Shown piece after piece: positions 9,697 through 18,036 of a stretch of DNA of 64,000 bases. Every line of letters begins with the position of its first letter. Position 1 is the first letter of the stretch. The stretch comes from Actinomadura sp. NAK00032 (GTDB taxonomy: Bacteria; Actinomycetota; Actinomycetes; Streptosporangiales; Streptosporangiaceae): NCBI RefSeq assembly GCF_013364275.1, contig NZ_CP054932.1:6944001-7008000 (forward strand), given 5' to 3'. The position numbers and the translations under genes are program-made. The notes below the pieces were generated by a model. The model did not search any database and was not told the DNA's origin. It saw only the letters and a program-made list of their open reading frames with translations.

Positions 9697-10752
9697 TCAG
9701 CGGGCGTAGACCTCCAGTGTCCACTTTCCCGCCGGCTCCGCGCTCTTCATCAGTTTTGCCAGCGCGGCGTCGCTGGTGCCGTGCACCTTGCCCGCCTCGG
9801 CGGGCAGCACGGCGATCTTGATTCCGTTCGTCCCGGCTTCGACGTGCTGGTCCCAGGTGATGCCCGTGGATTCGGCGATCTCACAGTCGACTACCTTGGC
9901 CTGCCCGCCGGTCCGGACGACCGCCACCGCCGCGCCGTCCACGCACGTCAACCGAATCCGCATCGACTTCCCCGGCTCGTTGAGCGGCACCGTCCGGGAC
10001 CGGCCGTCGGCGCTACCGGTGACCCACGCCAACCGCTTCAGCCCGGTCACCGCAAGTTGTTTCGGCTGCGTCGGGGGACGGGTCAACCTGGAGCAGCGGT
10101 CTGTGTTGCACTGGCCGCTGTAGACGCGGACGCTCCAGTTGCCCGACGTCGGCTCGTGGCTGTTCAGGTACCGGTCGATGCCGGTCATCGAACTCAACGT
10201 GTTCGGGTCCTGTGCACTGGTGTCCTTCAGCGGGAGAGCCACGACCTCGAGGGTGATCGGCACGCCCGGCGTGACCTTGGAGACCCAGGCGGAGTTGTCG
10301 TCGGGTGAGCCCTTGCTGCAGCCGCCGCCGCTGAAGGCACCGTTCTCCCGCTGCTGGTAGACCATGAAATCGCCGGAGCACCGGAGGGTGATGTTGATGA
10401 ACGGCCCGGTCGGCGTGATGGTGAACCGTCCCTTGGCCCGAAGTTTTGAGAAGCCGACCTCCTGCAGCGGCTGCATGCCGTCCCGCCTCGCGGACCTCTG
10501 GAAGTCCTGGTTGACGACGCCGGTCATCGTCGGTGCGAGCGCGTGCCGGTCGCGGGCGTCGCCGTCCTGCTGCTGGACGACCCCGAAGGCCGCCCCCGCC
10601 ATCAGCACCACGCCCAAGGCCCCGGCGGCGGCGCGCAGCCGGTTGCCGCGCCGGACCCGGCGGCGGACGCCGTCCAGCAGATCCGGTGACGGAACGCCGC
10701 GAGCGCTCTCGGCCTCCATGACCTCGGTCAGGTCCTTCAGTTCGCGTGCCAT
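9697..10752 (-). CDS. Putative membrane partner of ECF sigma factor (anti-sigma-like)
   Basis: 351 residues. There is a cytoplasmic N-terminus of about 40 residues (MARELKDLTEVMEAESARGV), a basic stretch RRRVRRGNRLR and one membrane segment (AAAGALGVVLMAGAAFGVV). A secreted part of some 290 residues follows with paired cysteines and no domain I recognise. It starts 3 nt after the stop of the sigma gene, in the same direction, the arrangement of SigE-family sigma factors with their anti-sigma or regulatory membrane protein. The zinc-binding HxxxCxxC motif of ZAS anti-sigma factors is absent, so the role is inferred from position and topology only. Confidence 0.7.
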   Translation of the reverse strand: MARELKDLTEVMEAESARGVPSPDLLDGVRRRVRRGNRLRAAAGALGVVLMAGAAFGVVQQQDGDARDRHALAPTMTGVVNQDFQRSARRDGMQPLQEVGFSKLRAKGRFTITPTGPFINITLRCSGDFMVYQQRENGAFSGGGCSKGSPDDNSAWVSKVTPGVPITLEVVALPLKDTSAQDPNTLSSMTGIDRYLNSHEPTSGNWSVRVYSGQCNTDRCSRLTRPPTQPKQLAVTGLKRLAWVTGSADGRSRTVPLNEPGKSMRIRLTCVDGAAVAVVRTGGQAKVVDCEIAESTGITWDQHVEAGTNGIKIAVLPAEAGKVHGTSDAALAKLMKSAEPAGKWTLEVYAR

Positions 10753-10755
10753 CGG

Positions 10756-11259
10756 TCACTCCCCTCCCTGCGGTACGGCGGCCAGGACGCCCGGATCGAT
10801 CCGGAGCTTGGTGAGGGCCTTGCTGGTCTGGCTCTTCACGGTTCCGACCGAGCAGCCGAGCACCTCGGCGACCTGCGGCTCCGACAGGTCCTCGAAGAAG
10901 CGCAGCACCAGCGTGGCGCGCTGCCGGTGTGGAAGCCGGCCGAGCGCCGCCCACAGGACTGCCTTGTCCTCAGCGGCGCCGATGCCGTCCGCCGGGTCGA
11001 GGCCGTCCGGGAGCCGTTCCGTGGGCCGCTCGCCGCGCCAGTGTCGCTTCGCCCACGACGCGTGCGTGTTGACCAGGATCCGGTAGACGTACGGATCGGG
11101 GTTGTCCTCGATCCGCCGCCACGAGCGCCACGCCTTGACCAGCGCCGTCTGCAGCAGGTCCTCCGCCTGCGCCCAGTCGCGGCACAGCAGATAGGCCGTT
11201 CTGAGCAGCCGCGGCGACCGCTCCGTCACGTACGCCGCGTAGTCCGGTCGCTCCCGCAT
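10756..11259 (-). CDS. SigE-family ECF RNA polymerase sigma factor
   Basis: 167 residues. Region 2 is YVTERSPRLLRTAYLLCRDW, then AEDLLQTALVKAWRSW. Region 4 is LPHRQRATLVLRFFEDLSEP, with the helix-turn-helix VAEVLGCSVGTVKSQTSKAL. It matches the actinobacterial SigE-like ECF group (the TIGR02983 type). Start ATG 11259 is preceded by GGGAGGTCGA, a strong ribosome site; an upstream in-frame ATG at 11289 has none. Likely directs a small envelope-related regulon and is held by the membrane protein encoded just downstream. Confidence 0.9.
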   Translation of the reverse strand: MRERPDYAAYVTERSPRLLRTAYLLCRDWAQAEDLLQTALVKAWRSWRRIEDNPDPYVYRILVNTHASWAKRHWRGERPTERLPDGLDPADGIGAAEDKAVLWAALGRLPHRQRATLVLRFFEDLSEPQVAEVLGCSVGTVKSQTSKALTKLRIDPGVLAAVPQGGE

Positions 11260-11782
11260 TCGACCTCCCAGTAGATCTCTCGCCGACATCTACCGGCTGG
11301 CCCCCCGAAATGGTTGCCCGGCAAGGGGAGTCTGTTCCACGTCAAGGTGCCGGTTCTGGAGCTACGCCATTCGAACGGCCCACCTACGCAAACGGGGCGC
11401 GGCCCTTCGGCGCCCACTCATGCGCGTGCACGAACTCAGAGCCTTATCACGTCGGCGGTGTCATCGCGTTCCGTCTCGGCTGGCGGAGGGGATGCCGACC
11501 GGGCTTGACCAGCGTATTTGATCTCAACTGCGGTTGAGTTGGTGGGCTGTTCGCCGTCTGCCTCACGACCTCAGGACCGAAGAAGGCGAACATTCACGGC
11601 GGTGGCGCTGCCCAGCATCGGCCCAGACGGAGTGCGTCCGACACAGGCTGAGCCGCTGAGTAAGCATCTATGCTCCGCAGTTCCGGCAGGGCGAGGCCGT
11701 GACGCCGGCCCCTGACGCACCTCAAGAGCCCCCGGCCATAGCTCGGCTCAGGGGCTCTCGTCCTAACGCGCAGGATGGGGCG
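11260..11782. other. Long intergenic region without a gene
   Basis: About 520 bp between the sigma gene and the DUF397 gene, both minus-strand. It should contain the sigma promoter. A perfect small palindrome CTCAAC-TGCG-GTTGAG lies near 11523-11538. No coding sequence was recognised; overlapping frames are low-complexity. Confidence 0.45.
11725..11758 (-). terminator. Hairpin downstream of the DUF397 gene
   Basis: AGAGCCCC (11725-11732) and GGGGCTCT (11751-11758) pair perfectly around an 18-base loop. It lies 24 nt beyond the DUF397 stop. It has no U-tract, which is usual for actinomycete terminators. Confidence 0.4.
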
Positions 11783-11974
11783 TCAGGGTAGGTCGTGTGC
11801 TCCGCGCTTGATGTCAGCGGCCAGACTGCGGAAGCGCTCGACCGGGAGGGTGATGCGGGGACCGCTCAGGTCCTTGCTGTCACGCACGCCGACATCACCA
11901 GAGAGATTCGCAACCTCCACGCAGTTGGACTGACCGCCTGTACCGCTGCGGCTCGACTTGCGCCACTGGGTCAT
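11783..11974 (-). CDS. DUF397 domain protein
   Basis: 63 residues: WRKSSRSGTGGQSNCVEVAN, then VGVRDSKDL and LPVERFRSLAADIK, are the DUF397 signature. DUF397 proteins are small partners of Scr1/WhiJ-type XRE regulators in actinomycetes, proposed to act like antitoxins or antagonists. Its ATG overlaps the XRE stop (ATGA, 11971-11974), so translation is probably coupled. Its job is most likely to modulate the XRE protein encoded immediately upstream. Confidence 0.9.
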   Translation of the reverse strand: MTQWRKSSRSGTGGQSNCVEVANLSGDVGVRDSKDLSGPRITLPVERFRSLAADIKRGAHDLP

Positions 11975-12783
11975 GTGTACTTCTCCAGTTCAGCCTCCAG
12001 GATGGCCCGACTTGGGCCGACCGGGGCGGCTATGTCGCTCATCAAGTCGTACCTTACTGCCACTTCTTGTACATCGAACGGGTCCATGAGGAAGCAGCCA
12101 CGCGTCGCCGCTTCGGTGTAGGCGAGGTCCCGGTCCCCGACCGTGAGGAGAACGAAAGGGCCGTCGAGGCCCGGATGCGCACCCGCGTTGTTCTCCACTA
12201 TCCGGATACTGACGAAGGGAAGGTCGCTCAGCTCTATCAGCCGAGTGAGTTGGCCGCGCATGACGTCCAGACCGCCCACGATTTGCGATACCCCCACCCA
12301 GCTGAGAAGGGCCGTCACTCGCGGTGGCTTCGTCTTGCCGAACACGGCGGCCTGCCGCGCCAGCCGCCGCTCAAGGGCCGCTTCGAGGTCCTCCGCAGTT
12401 CCGGCGCTCAGTGCGGCACGCGCGTAGTCCGGCGTCTGGAACAGCCCTGGGATGACTGATGACTCCCACATCCTGATCCTTGATGAGCGAGCCTCCAACT
12501 CGGCGAGTTCCAGCAGCCAGTTGCCCTCGTCGGCACGCGCGGCGAACCCGACCAAGGCCGTGAACATGCCTTCCGTGTTGCACACGCGGTCGATGATCTC
12601 CGCGTGCTCCCGCTTGAGCTTGAGCGTGTTGGACTCGTACCGGGAAACAGTCGAACGGTCACAGTCAAGCAGGTCACCGAGAGCCTGCCCTGACATCCCG
12701 TGCGCTTTGCGATAGCGGCGCAGGTGGAACGCCACGAAATGCCAGATCGATCTTGACGGGTCGAGCGACTCCCGCGCGAGCAT
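11971..12783 (-). CDS. XRE/Scr1-type regulator with DUF5753 domain (WhiJ-like)
   Basis: 270 residues from ATG 12783 (GGGAGAGGCC upstream); a longer in-frame start at 13044 would run through the divergent gene and is rejected. The N-terminal helix-turn-helix FHLRRYRKAHGMSGQALGDL, then DCDRSTVSRYESNTLKL, is followed by a DUF5753 domain with the signature VIPGLFQTPDYARAAL and RQAAVFG. Such regulators occur by the dozen in Streptomyces-like genomes with DUF397 and ATPase partners and affect development (WhiJ system). It is divergent from the ATPase gene and co-transcribed with the DUF397 gene. Confidence 0.9.
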   Translation of the reverse strand: MLARESLDPSRSIWHFVAFHLRRYRKAHGMSGQALGDLLDCDRSTVSRYESNTLKLKREHAEIIDRVCNTEGMFTALVGFAARADEGNWLLELAELEARSSRIRMWESSVIPGLFQTPDYARAALSAGTAEDLEAALERRLARQAAVFGKTKPPRVTALLSWVGVSQIVGGLDVMRGQLTRLIELSDLPFVSIRIVENNAGAHPGLDGPFVLLTVGDRDLAYTEAATRGCFLMDPFDVQEVAVRYDLMSDIAAPVGPSRAILEAELEKYT

Positions 12784-12889
12784 GGCCTCTCCCGTTTGTT
12801 GCGGATGCTTCCGGAACGTAGCGAGCGTAGCCGAGAGCGAGCACGCTTGTACTCGAAGTAACCGGCAACGTTCCGAAGGTCGTACCAAT

Positions 12890-13279
12890 ATGTCCGTACC
12901 TGCCCCAGAAATCCCGACTCTTCTTCTTGAACCCAACGAAAACGCGCCGGCGTTGGCGAGGGATTTCCTTGCCACTCTGTTCCGGGAGTGGGGCTCCGCG
13001 GACGACTTCATGGCGCGTCTGGTGGTGTGCGAGTTGGTGACCAACGCCTGGCGGCACGGCGAGGGTCAGATCATCCTCCGCGTCTTCCGCGACGTCCGCC
13101 CCGACCTCGTGATGATCGAGGTGTGGGACCAGGGGGACGGACTTCCGGTGGTCGGCCCGGAGGACTTCGAGGCGACCTCGGGGCGGGGCCTGCTGTTGAT
13201 GTCGCGAGTCGTGGACGACTGGGGAACCCGACCGATCGCGGAAGGCGGAAAGATCGTTTGGGCCAGGTGCGCCCTCTGA
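12890..13279 (+). CDS. RsbW-like HATPase_c protein of the WhiJ-type trio
   Basis: 129 residues from ATG 12890; longer frames upstream would overlap the divergent XRE promoter. A single GHKL ATPase domain: N box VCELVTNAWRHGEG, G1 VWDQGDGLPVV and G2 SGRGLLLMSRVVDDWG. It resembles anti-sigma/serine-kinase RsbW proteins. With the divergent XRE and DUF397 genes it forms the standard three-gene AbaA/WhiJ-like cassette. Role inferred: signalling to or phosphorylating an unknown partner. Confidence 0.88.
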   Translation: MSVPAPEIPTLLLEPNENAPALARDFLATLFREWGSADDFMARLVVCELVTNAWRHGEGQIILRVFRDVRPDLVMIEVWDQGDGLPVVGPEDFEATSGRGLLLMSRVVDDWGTRPIAEGGKIVWARCAL

Positions 13280-13291
13280 ACGTCCAGAGGG
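13272..13291 (+). terminator. Hairpin overlapping the ATPase stop codon
   Basis: CCCTCTG-AACGTC-CAGAGGG is a 7-bp perfect inverted repeat whose left arm contains the TGA stop of the HATPase gene. It probably ends that short transcript. Confidence 0.45.
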
Positions 13292-13482
13292 ATGACCCCG
13301 TGGGACGGGCTCAGGGGTGGTTCCTCTTTCCCGGCGGTGATGCACGGCTCCTGGCTGGGATGTTCGGGCCGTCGCTCGTCACCGTCCGCCCCGCCTCTCT
13401 GTTTCACCCCCGGAGCGGAGAGGCGGGGCCACGCTTCCCTTCATGCTGGGCGGGCAGGCGTCGTGTCGGATAAAGAGGGGCA

Positions 13483-13512
13483 CCGCCGGCCCACGCTCAC
13501 GCGGGCCGGCGG
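13483..13512. terminator. Bidirectional hairpin between convergent genes
   Basis: CCGCCGGCCC (13483-13492) pairs perfectly with GGGCCGGCGG (13503-13512). It lies between the plus-strand ATPase gene and the minus-strand SGNH hydrolase gene. The remainder of this 297-bp gap shows nothing. Confidence 0.55.
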
Positions 13513-13576
13513 AGGACGCCTCCTCACTGTCGGACGATTCCTCTCGCGATCGACTGGGCGCTTGATGAGGCGGGGG

Positions 13577-14764
13577 TCAGCTTGCGCTGGTGCAGGTTTG
13601 GGTGAGCGAGGGGTTCTGATAGGCGGCGGCCAGGCAGCGGCCCTGGGACTGCTGGGCGAAGGCGTTGGGGTGCAGTGACTCCTGCTGGTAGCCCTGGCTG
13701 ATCTTCATTCCGGCGGTGCCGAAGCGCACCCATTCCATCTGACCGCCCAGTTTGCTCGCGTCTTCCGTCGGACCTGCCTGGCGGGTGCCGTTCTCGCAGA
13801 GGGCGTGGCCGTCCAGCGCGTGGATCATGCTGAGGAAAGTCACGTTCTTTTCGGCGGCGACCTTCTTCAGCATTGCGTCGATCGCGGGTGTCAGCGTGTC
13901 GTGCATGAGGTCGAAGTCGGCGTTCCACAGCGGGCAGCCGCCGACGAGTGTCCGCTTGGTCTTGCCGCCCCCGGCCTCGGGGAAGATGTCTCGCACCTTG
14001 GCGCTGGTCGGTACCGGAGAGGGGTAGGACTGCACGATCAGCTTGTAGCCGTCGGAGGGCGTTCCGGCCGCGTTCATCACCTCGCGGATCTTGTCGATCA
14101 CTTTTCCGACGTTCGTGGCGACCTGCGGCAGTTGGGCGAGGAGGCGGTCCCCCTCGCCGGTGGCGGCGCACGATGGCCTGCTGTTCATGTACTGATCGGT
14201 GCAGTGGCGCAGGGCGTCCGACACGTTCAGGTCGTTGCCGCCGATCGACACCACGATCAATTTCACCTGGTGAGTCGCGGCCAGTGTTTGCAGTAGCCGC
14301 GACTGCGACTCCTTGTTCTCCTTGTAAGGCTCGCTGAGGACGTGCTTGGTCTCGGCTCCCGAGCAGGCCAGATTGACCGGTGTGAGCGCGACCTGCCGGG
14401 TGCCGTTTATCTCGGCCACGTCCGAGCGATGGCATCCGGTGGCGCGAGGCCGTTGGGGATCGACCGCCGTGCCGTCGTAGACGCGCTTCGGGTCATAGCG
14501 GCAGATGCCGGCGAAGCGGTAGGCGGCGCGGTCGGTTCCGCCTCGGGTGCAGAACGCCGCGGCGGCGAGGTCGCCGTTGCCCCACCAGCGGCCCGCCTCG
14601 CCGGAGATGAAGCTGTCTCCCAGCGACACCGCCACCGGCTCGGCCTGCTGCTTGAGGGGCGCCTCGTCCGCGGCTCTGGCCTGCGGCGCCCAGGCCGAGT
14701 AGGCGGCCAGCATCCCGGCGGTGGCGAGTATGGCGAATCCAGGACGCTTGTTGCCTTTGGTCAT
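13577..14764 (-). CDS. Secreted SGNH/GDSL hydrolase
   Basis: 395 residues from ATG 14764, with GGGAGG nine bases upstream. An apparent extension to 15106 lies in the divergent promoter region and is rejected. A Sec signal peptide (GFAILATAGMLAAYSAWAPQ, then ARA-A) is followed by block I VAVSLGDSFISGEAG (catalytic S51), block III IVVSIGGNDLNVSDAL and C-terminal ESLHPNAFAQQ with the catalytic His. Many paired cysteines suggest extracellular folding. Similar actinomycete enzymes are esterases/lipases; substrate unknown. It is transcribed away from the PhoD operon. Confidence 0.88.
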   Translation of the reverse strand: MTKGNKRPGFAILATAGMLAAYSAWAPQARAADEAPLKQQAEPVAVSLGDSFISGEAGRWWGNGDLAAAAFCTRGGTDRAAYRFAGICRYDPKRVYDGTAVDPQRPRATGCHRSDVAEINGTRQVALTPVNLACSGAETKHVLSEPYKENKESQSRLLQTLAATHQVKLIVVSIGGNDLNVSDALRHCTDQYMNSRPSCAATGEGDRLLAQLPQVATNVGKVIDKIREVMNAAGTPSDGYKLIVQSYPSPVPTSAKVRDIFPEAGGGKTKRTLVGGCPLWNADFDLMHDTLTPAIDAMLKKVAAEKNVTFLSMIHALDGHALCENGTRQAGPTEDASKLGGQMEWVRFGTAGMKISQGYQQESLHPNAFAQQSQGRCLAAAYQNPSLTQTCTSAS

Positions 14765-15191
14765 GAATGGAACCTCCCAGGCGAGATTCGGCGAACGCTT
14801 CGCGACCTGATGATTACACAGTGTGATGACAGCGGGATTGGCTGAGCGGGGAGTGCTTTCTGACGGCCCGGACATCGCACTGTGGATCGCTCGCCAGGAC
14901 ATCACCGCCATCTCCCAGCGAAATGGGGCGGGACGAGGGAGGCATGCGCATGGGGCCACCGGCGGCTCGATCGGCGGGCCGTTCACGCCGGCCTCAGTGT
15001 TCACGCCGGTCAGGGCGCCTTGGCGTCGGGTGCGTCCTGGGCTGGGGCGGGAGGCTTCAGCCCTTGCGGTCGTCCCGAGTGTTAAACAGGGGGAGACATT
15101 TATCAAGTTTGGCGTTATTTTAACGTCGAGATCGCAGGCGATCCTGATATGGACTCAGTTCTGCGTGGGGACGGCGGACGGGAAGGGAAGC
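14765..15191. promoter_or_regulatory. Divergent promoter region, SGNH hydrolase / phoD
   Basis: 427 bp with no gene. Close to the hydrolase, an imperfect palindrome ATTACAC-A-GTGTGAT (about 14813-14827) could be an operator. Closer to phoD, GTTCACGCCGG occurs twice as a direct repeat (14981-14991, 14999-15009), resembling PhoP-box half sites (GTTCACC) but with an 18-bp rather than the 11-bp period. An AT-rich tract (15081-15125) is the likely phoD promoter. Confidence 0.4.
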
Positions 15192-16877
15192 GTGCAGGTG
15201 AGCAGAGACGTAGAACCCGGGCCTGCTCTGAGCGATCCGGGCAGGCGGCGATTCCTGGGGTACTCCGGGATCGGCGCGCTGGCGCTGGCGTTCGGGCCGT
15301 TGCAGGCGGAGCCGTCGGGCCCGACCCGTGAGGTGTCCCGGTTCAAGAACGATCCGTTCAGCCTCGGCATCGCGTCCGGCGACCCGTTGCCCGACTCGGT
15401 CGTCCTGTGGACGCGGCTGGCGCCGGAACCGCTGGCCTCGCTGGGCGGGATGGAGCCGCACCGCGTCCCCGTCCGGTGGCAGGTCGCCGAGGACGCGAGG
15501 TTCCGCCGGGTGGTCCGGCAGGGGACGGCGACCGCCAGGCCCGAGTACGCGCACTCGGTCCACGTCGATGTGCGCGGCCTGCGCCCCGGGCGGGAGTACT
15601 TCTACCGGTTCAAGGCGGGCAACGAGATCTCACCGACCGGACGGACCAAGACCGCTCCCGCGCCCGGGACGACGGCGAATGCCTTCGCCTTCGGAATGGT
15701 GTCGTGCCAGGCATGGTTCGACGGTTACTACACCGCGTACGGTCACCTGGCCGAGGAGGACCTCGACCTGGTCGTTCATCTGGGCGACTACCTGTACGAA
15801 TTCGGCGTGCAGACCAATGGCGGCAGGCCGGACACACCGGTGCCGGACAAGTTCCACACCCCCACCGTTCACCTGTCGGAGTATCGCGACCGGTACGCGC
15901 TCTACAAACTCGATCCGGAACTGCAGGCCGCGCACGCCATGGCGCCGTGGATCGTCACCTGGGACGACCACGAGGTGGTCGACAACTACGCCGACCTCGC
16001 CCATCCGTCGGCGCCGCCGGAGGACTTCCTCGTCCGCCGCGCCAACGCCTACCGGGCGTACTGGGAGCACATGCCGCTGCGGGCGCTGGAGCCGGCCGGC
16101 CAGAACATGCCGCTGTACCGCCGGTTCACCTTCGGCCGGCTGCTGGAGTTCAGCGTCCTGGACACCCGCCAGTACCGCAGTGACCAGGCGTGCGGCGACG
16201 GCCTGAAGACCGACTGCGACCAGCGACTGGATCCGTCCCGGACGATGCTCGGCGACGCCCAGGAGTCATGGCTGCTGGACGGCCTTGGACGTTCCGTAGC
16301 GAAGTGGAACGTTCTGGCACAGCAGGTGATGCTGTCGCAGGTCGACTTCAACACCGATCCCGGGCAGGCGTTCGGGATGGACCTGTGGGACGGCTACAAG
16401 CCCTCCCGCGACCGGCTGCTGAACGGGATCGCCGAGCGGAACGTCCGCAACCCGATCGTGCTGTCGGGCGACTTCCACCGCAGCATGGCCGCGAACGTCA
16501 AGCGGGACTTCGACGACCCCGCCTCCCCCACGATCGCGACGGAGTTCCTCGGGTCGTCCATCTCATCCGGCAGGGACGGGGCGGACATGGACGAGTACGG
16601 CTCGCAGTTCCTCGCGGCCAACGACCACATCCGCTTCTACAACGGGCAGCGCGGATACATGACGTTCCACGTCACACCGGACACCTGGAACGCGTCCTAC
16701 CGGGTCGTCCCGTATGTCCGGGAACGCGGCGCGCCCGTGTTCACCCGCGCGAGCTTCGCCGTAGAGGACGGCAGGCCCGGCCTACAGGCCGACTCCAAGA
16801 GCACGGCACGCGGCAAGAGCTACCTGTCCGCCTCCGAAGTCGACCCTCCCGAGCCGCTGAAGGGGAACCGCACGTGA
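15192..16877 (+). CDS. phoD: PhoD-family alkaline phosphatase/phosphodiesterase (Tat-exported)
   Basis: About 561 residues from GTG 15192 or 15198 (AAGGGAAG upstream); a frame open from 14823 is rejected as it lacks protein-like sequence. The twin-arginine signal GRRRFLGYSGIGALALAFGP is followed by the Fe/Ca-binding catalytic domain: GDPLPDSVVLWTRLAP, MVSCQAWFDGYYTAY, HLGDYLYEF, TWDDHEVVDNYADLA, LDTRQYRS and LSGDFHRSMAANVK. PhoD enzymes release phosphate from phosphodiesters, including teichoic acids, outside the cell. Its stop overlaps the start of the discoidin-domain gene (GTGA), so both are probably co-expressed. Confidence 0.93.
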   Translation: MQVSRDVEPGPALSDPGRRRFLGYSGIGALALAFGPLQAEPSGPTREVSRFKNDPFSLGIASGDPLPDSVVLWTRLAPEPLASLGGMEPHRVPVRWQVAEDARFRRVVRQGTATARPEYAHSVHVDVRGLRPGREYFYRFKAGNEISPTGRTKTAPAPGTTANAFAFGMVSCQAWFDGYYTAYGHLAEEDLDLVVHLGDYLYEFGVQTNGGRPDTPVPDKFHTPTVHLSEYRDRYALYKLDPELQAAHAMAPWIVTWDDHEVVDNYADLAHPSAPPEDFLVRRANAYRAYWEHMPLRALEPAGQNMPLYRRFTFGRLLEFSVLDTRQYRSDQACGDGLKTDCDQRLDPSRTMLGDAQESWLLDGLGRSVAKWNVLAQQVMLSQVDFNTDPGQAFGMDLWDGYKPSRDRLLNGIAERNVRNPIVLSGDFHRSMAANVKRDFDDPASPTIATEFLGSSISSGRDGADMDEYGSQFLAANDHIRFYNGQRGYMTFHVTPDTWNASYRVVPYVRERGAPVFTRASFAVEDGRPGLQADSKSTARGKSYLSASEVDPPEPLKGNRT

Positions 16878-17743
16878 GCGTTCGCAAGATCATCGCACTG
16901 CTGGCCGTATCGCTCACGGCGGTCGCCGGTGTCGCCGTGTACGCGGGCACGGCCTCCGCCGCCAGGCCGGGGCGCGGGTCGGTCACGATGACGGTGCGGT
17001 CCGGGGCGCTGGACGTGCTCGCCGCACCCTGCGGAGGCAGGCCGCTGGTGATCGAACTCGCCAACTCCGGCTCCGAGGGCGAGTACGTCGACGTGTTCAT
17101 CGCGCCGGAGCGCCCGCTCCTCACCTCGCATGACGTCATCTCGACCTACGTGCCGCCGAACCGCGACGTCGTCGTCCGGGCGCAGGTCTCCGCGCCGCTC
17201 GGCTCCGCCGGTGGGACGCATGAGGTGTCCCTGCGGCTGGGGCCGCGGGGGCCTGAGCAGCAGGCGGCCGTCACGGTCACGCCGAAGCCGTCGGGACCGG
17301 GCGCCAACCTCGCTCTCGGCGGCCCCGTCAGCGCCTCGTCCACGCACGGCAACTTCCGCGTCTGCGGCGGCGTCGACGCCAACACCGACTCCGAGGACTG
17401 GTCCACGCTGACCGGCTGGAACGACGGCACGCGCGCCGTTTTCCCAGACACCTACACGGTCGAGTTCGGCGGCTCGCAGCCGGTCGACCGGGTCGTCCTG
17501 TACACGCTGAACTCCGCGCGCTACCCCGCCGCCCGCTACGGCCTGCGGGACTTCGACGTCCAGGTGCCCGGCAAGGGCGGTGAGTGGACGACGGTGTCGA
17601 GCGTCCGCGGCAACACCGCGGGCCGGTTGGAAATACCGCTCGATCCGGCGGTCTCCACCACGGCCGTGCGCATCGCCGCACTGGCGTCCAACAGCGGCGA
17701 CTACTCCCGCATCATCGAGCTGGAGGTCTACCAGGGCTCGTAA
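16874..17743 (+). CDS. Secreted protein with F5/8-type (discoidin-like) domain
   Basis: 289 residues from GTG 16874, which overlaps the phoD stop. A signal peptide (IIALLAVSLTAVAGVAVYAG, then TASA-A) is followed by a beta-rich N-terminal domain of about 110 residues and a C-terminal F5/8 type C-like carbohydrate/surface-binding domain (NLALGGPVSASSTHGNFRVC, DTYTVEFGGSQPVDRVVLY, YSRIIELEVYQGS). Such a domain can hold a secreted hydrolase on glycans. Translational coupling suggests it partners the PhoD enzyme, for example as a cell-wall or substrate-binding module encoded separately. Confidence 0.75.
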   Translation: MSVRKIIALLAVSLTAVAGVAVYAGTASAARPGRGSVTMTVRSGALDVLAAPCGGRPLVIELANSGSEGEYVDVFIAPERPLLTSHDVISTYVPPNRDVVVRAQVSAPLGSAGGTHEVSLRLGPRGPEQQAAVTVTPKPSGPGANLALGGPVSASSTHGNFRVCGGVDANTDSEDWSTLTGWNDGTRAVFPDTYTVEFGGSQPVDRVVLYTLNSARYPAARYGLRDFDVQVPGKGGEWTTVSSVRGNTAGRLEIPLDPAVSTTAVRIAALASNSGDYSRIIELEVYQGS

Positions 17744-17915
17744 GGAACGGGACGAGTTGCTCTTGTCCGTTCTGTTGAGACCAGGCTGCACACTCGTTCG
17801 CGACACCTGCGATCACCTGTCCGGGGACGCTGGGCGCCCAGGGAATCGGCCGGTGAGCACCCTGGTCCGTCCCGCCGAGTGAACCGGGAAGGTGATCGGT
17901 GTCAGTCAGCGGGGA

Positions 17916-17949
17916 CGCGTCCTCGCCCCAGGGGGTGGGCGAGGACGCG
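17916..17949. terminator. Strong 13-bp hairpin after the phoD operon
   Basis: CGCGTCCTCGCCC (17916-17928) pairs perfectly with GGGCGAGGACGCG (17937-17949) around an 8-base loop. It lies 172 bp beyond the discoidin gene and 87 bp before the GNAT start. It is a likely terminator of the first or a leader structure of the second. Confidence 0.55.
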
Positions 17950-18036
17950 CGCCGCCTTTGCCCCCGAATGGGTGGCAGTGGTCGTGCCGAGGGTACGCAT
18001 GCTGCTCAGCACACCTGCTTCATCGGAGGATACGAG

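Noticed and set aside
13577..15106. Extended N-terminus of the SGNH hydrolase to 15106
   Set aside because: The ribosome site and signal peptide put the start at 14764; the extension would fill the divergent promoter region.
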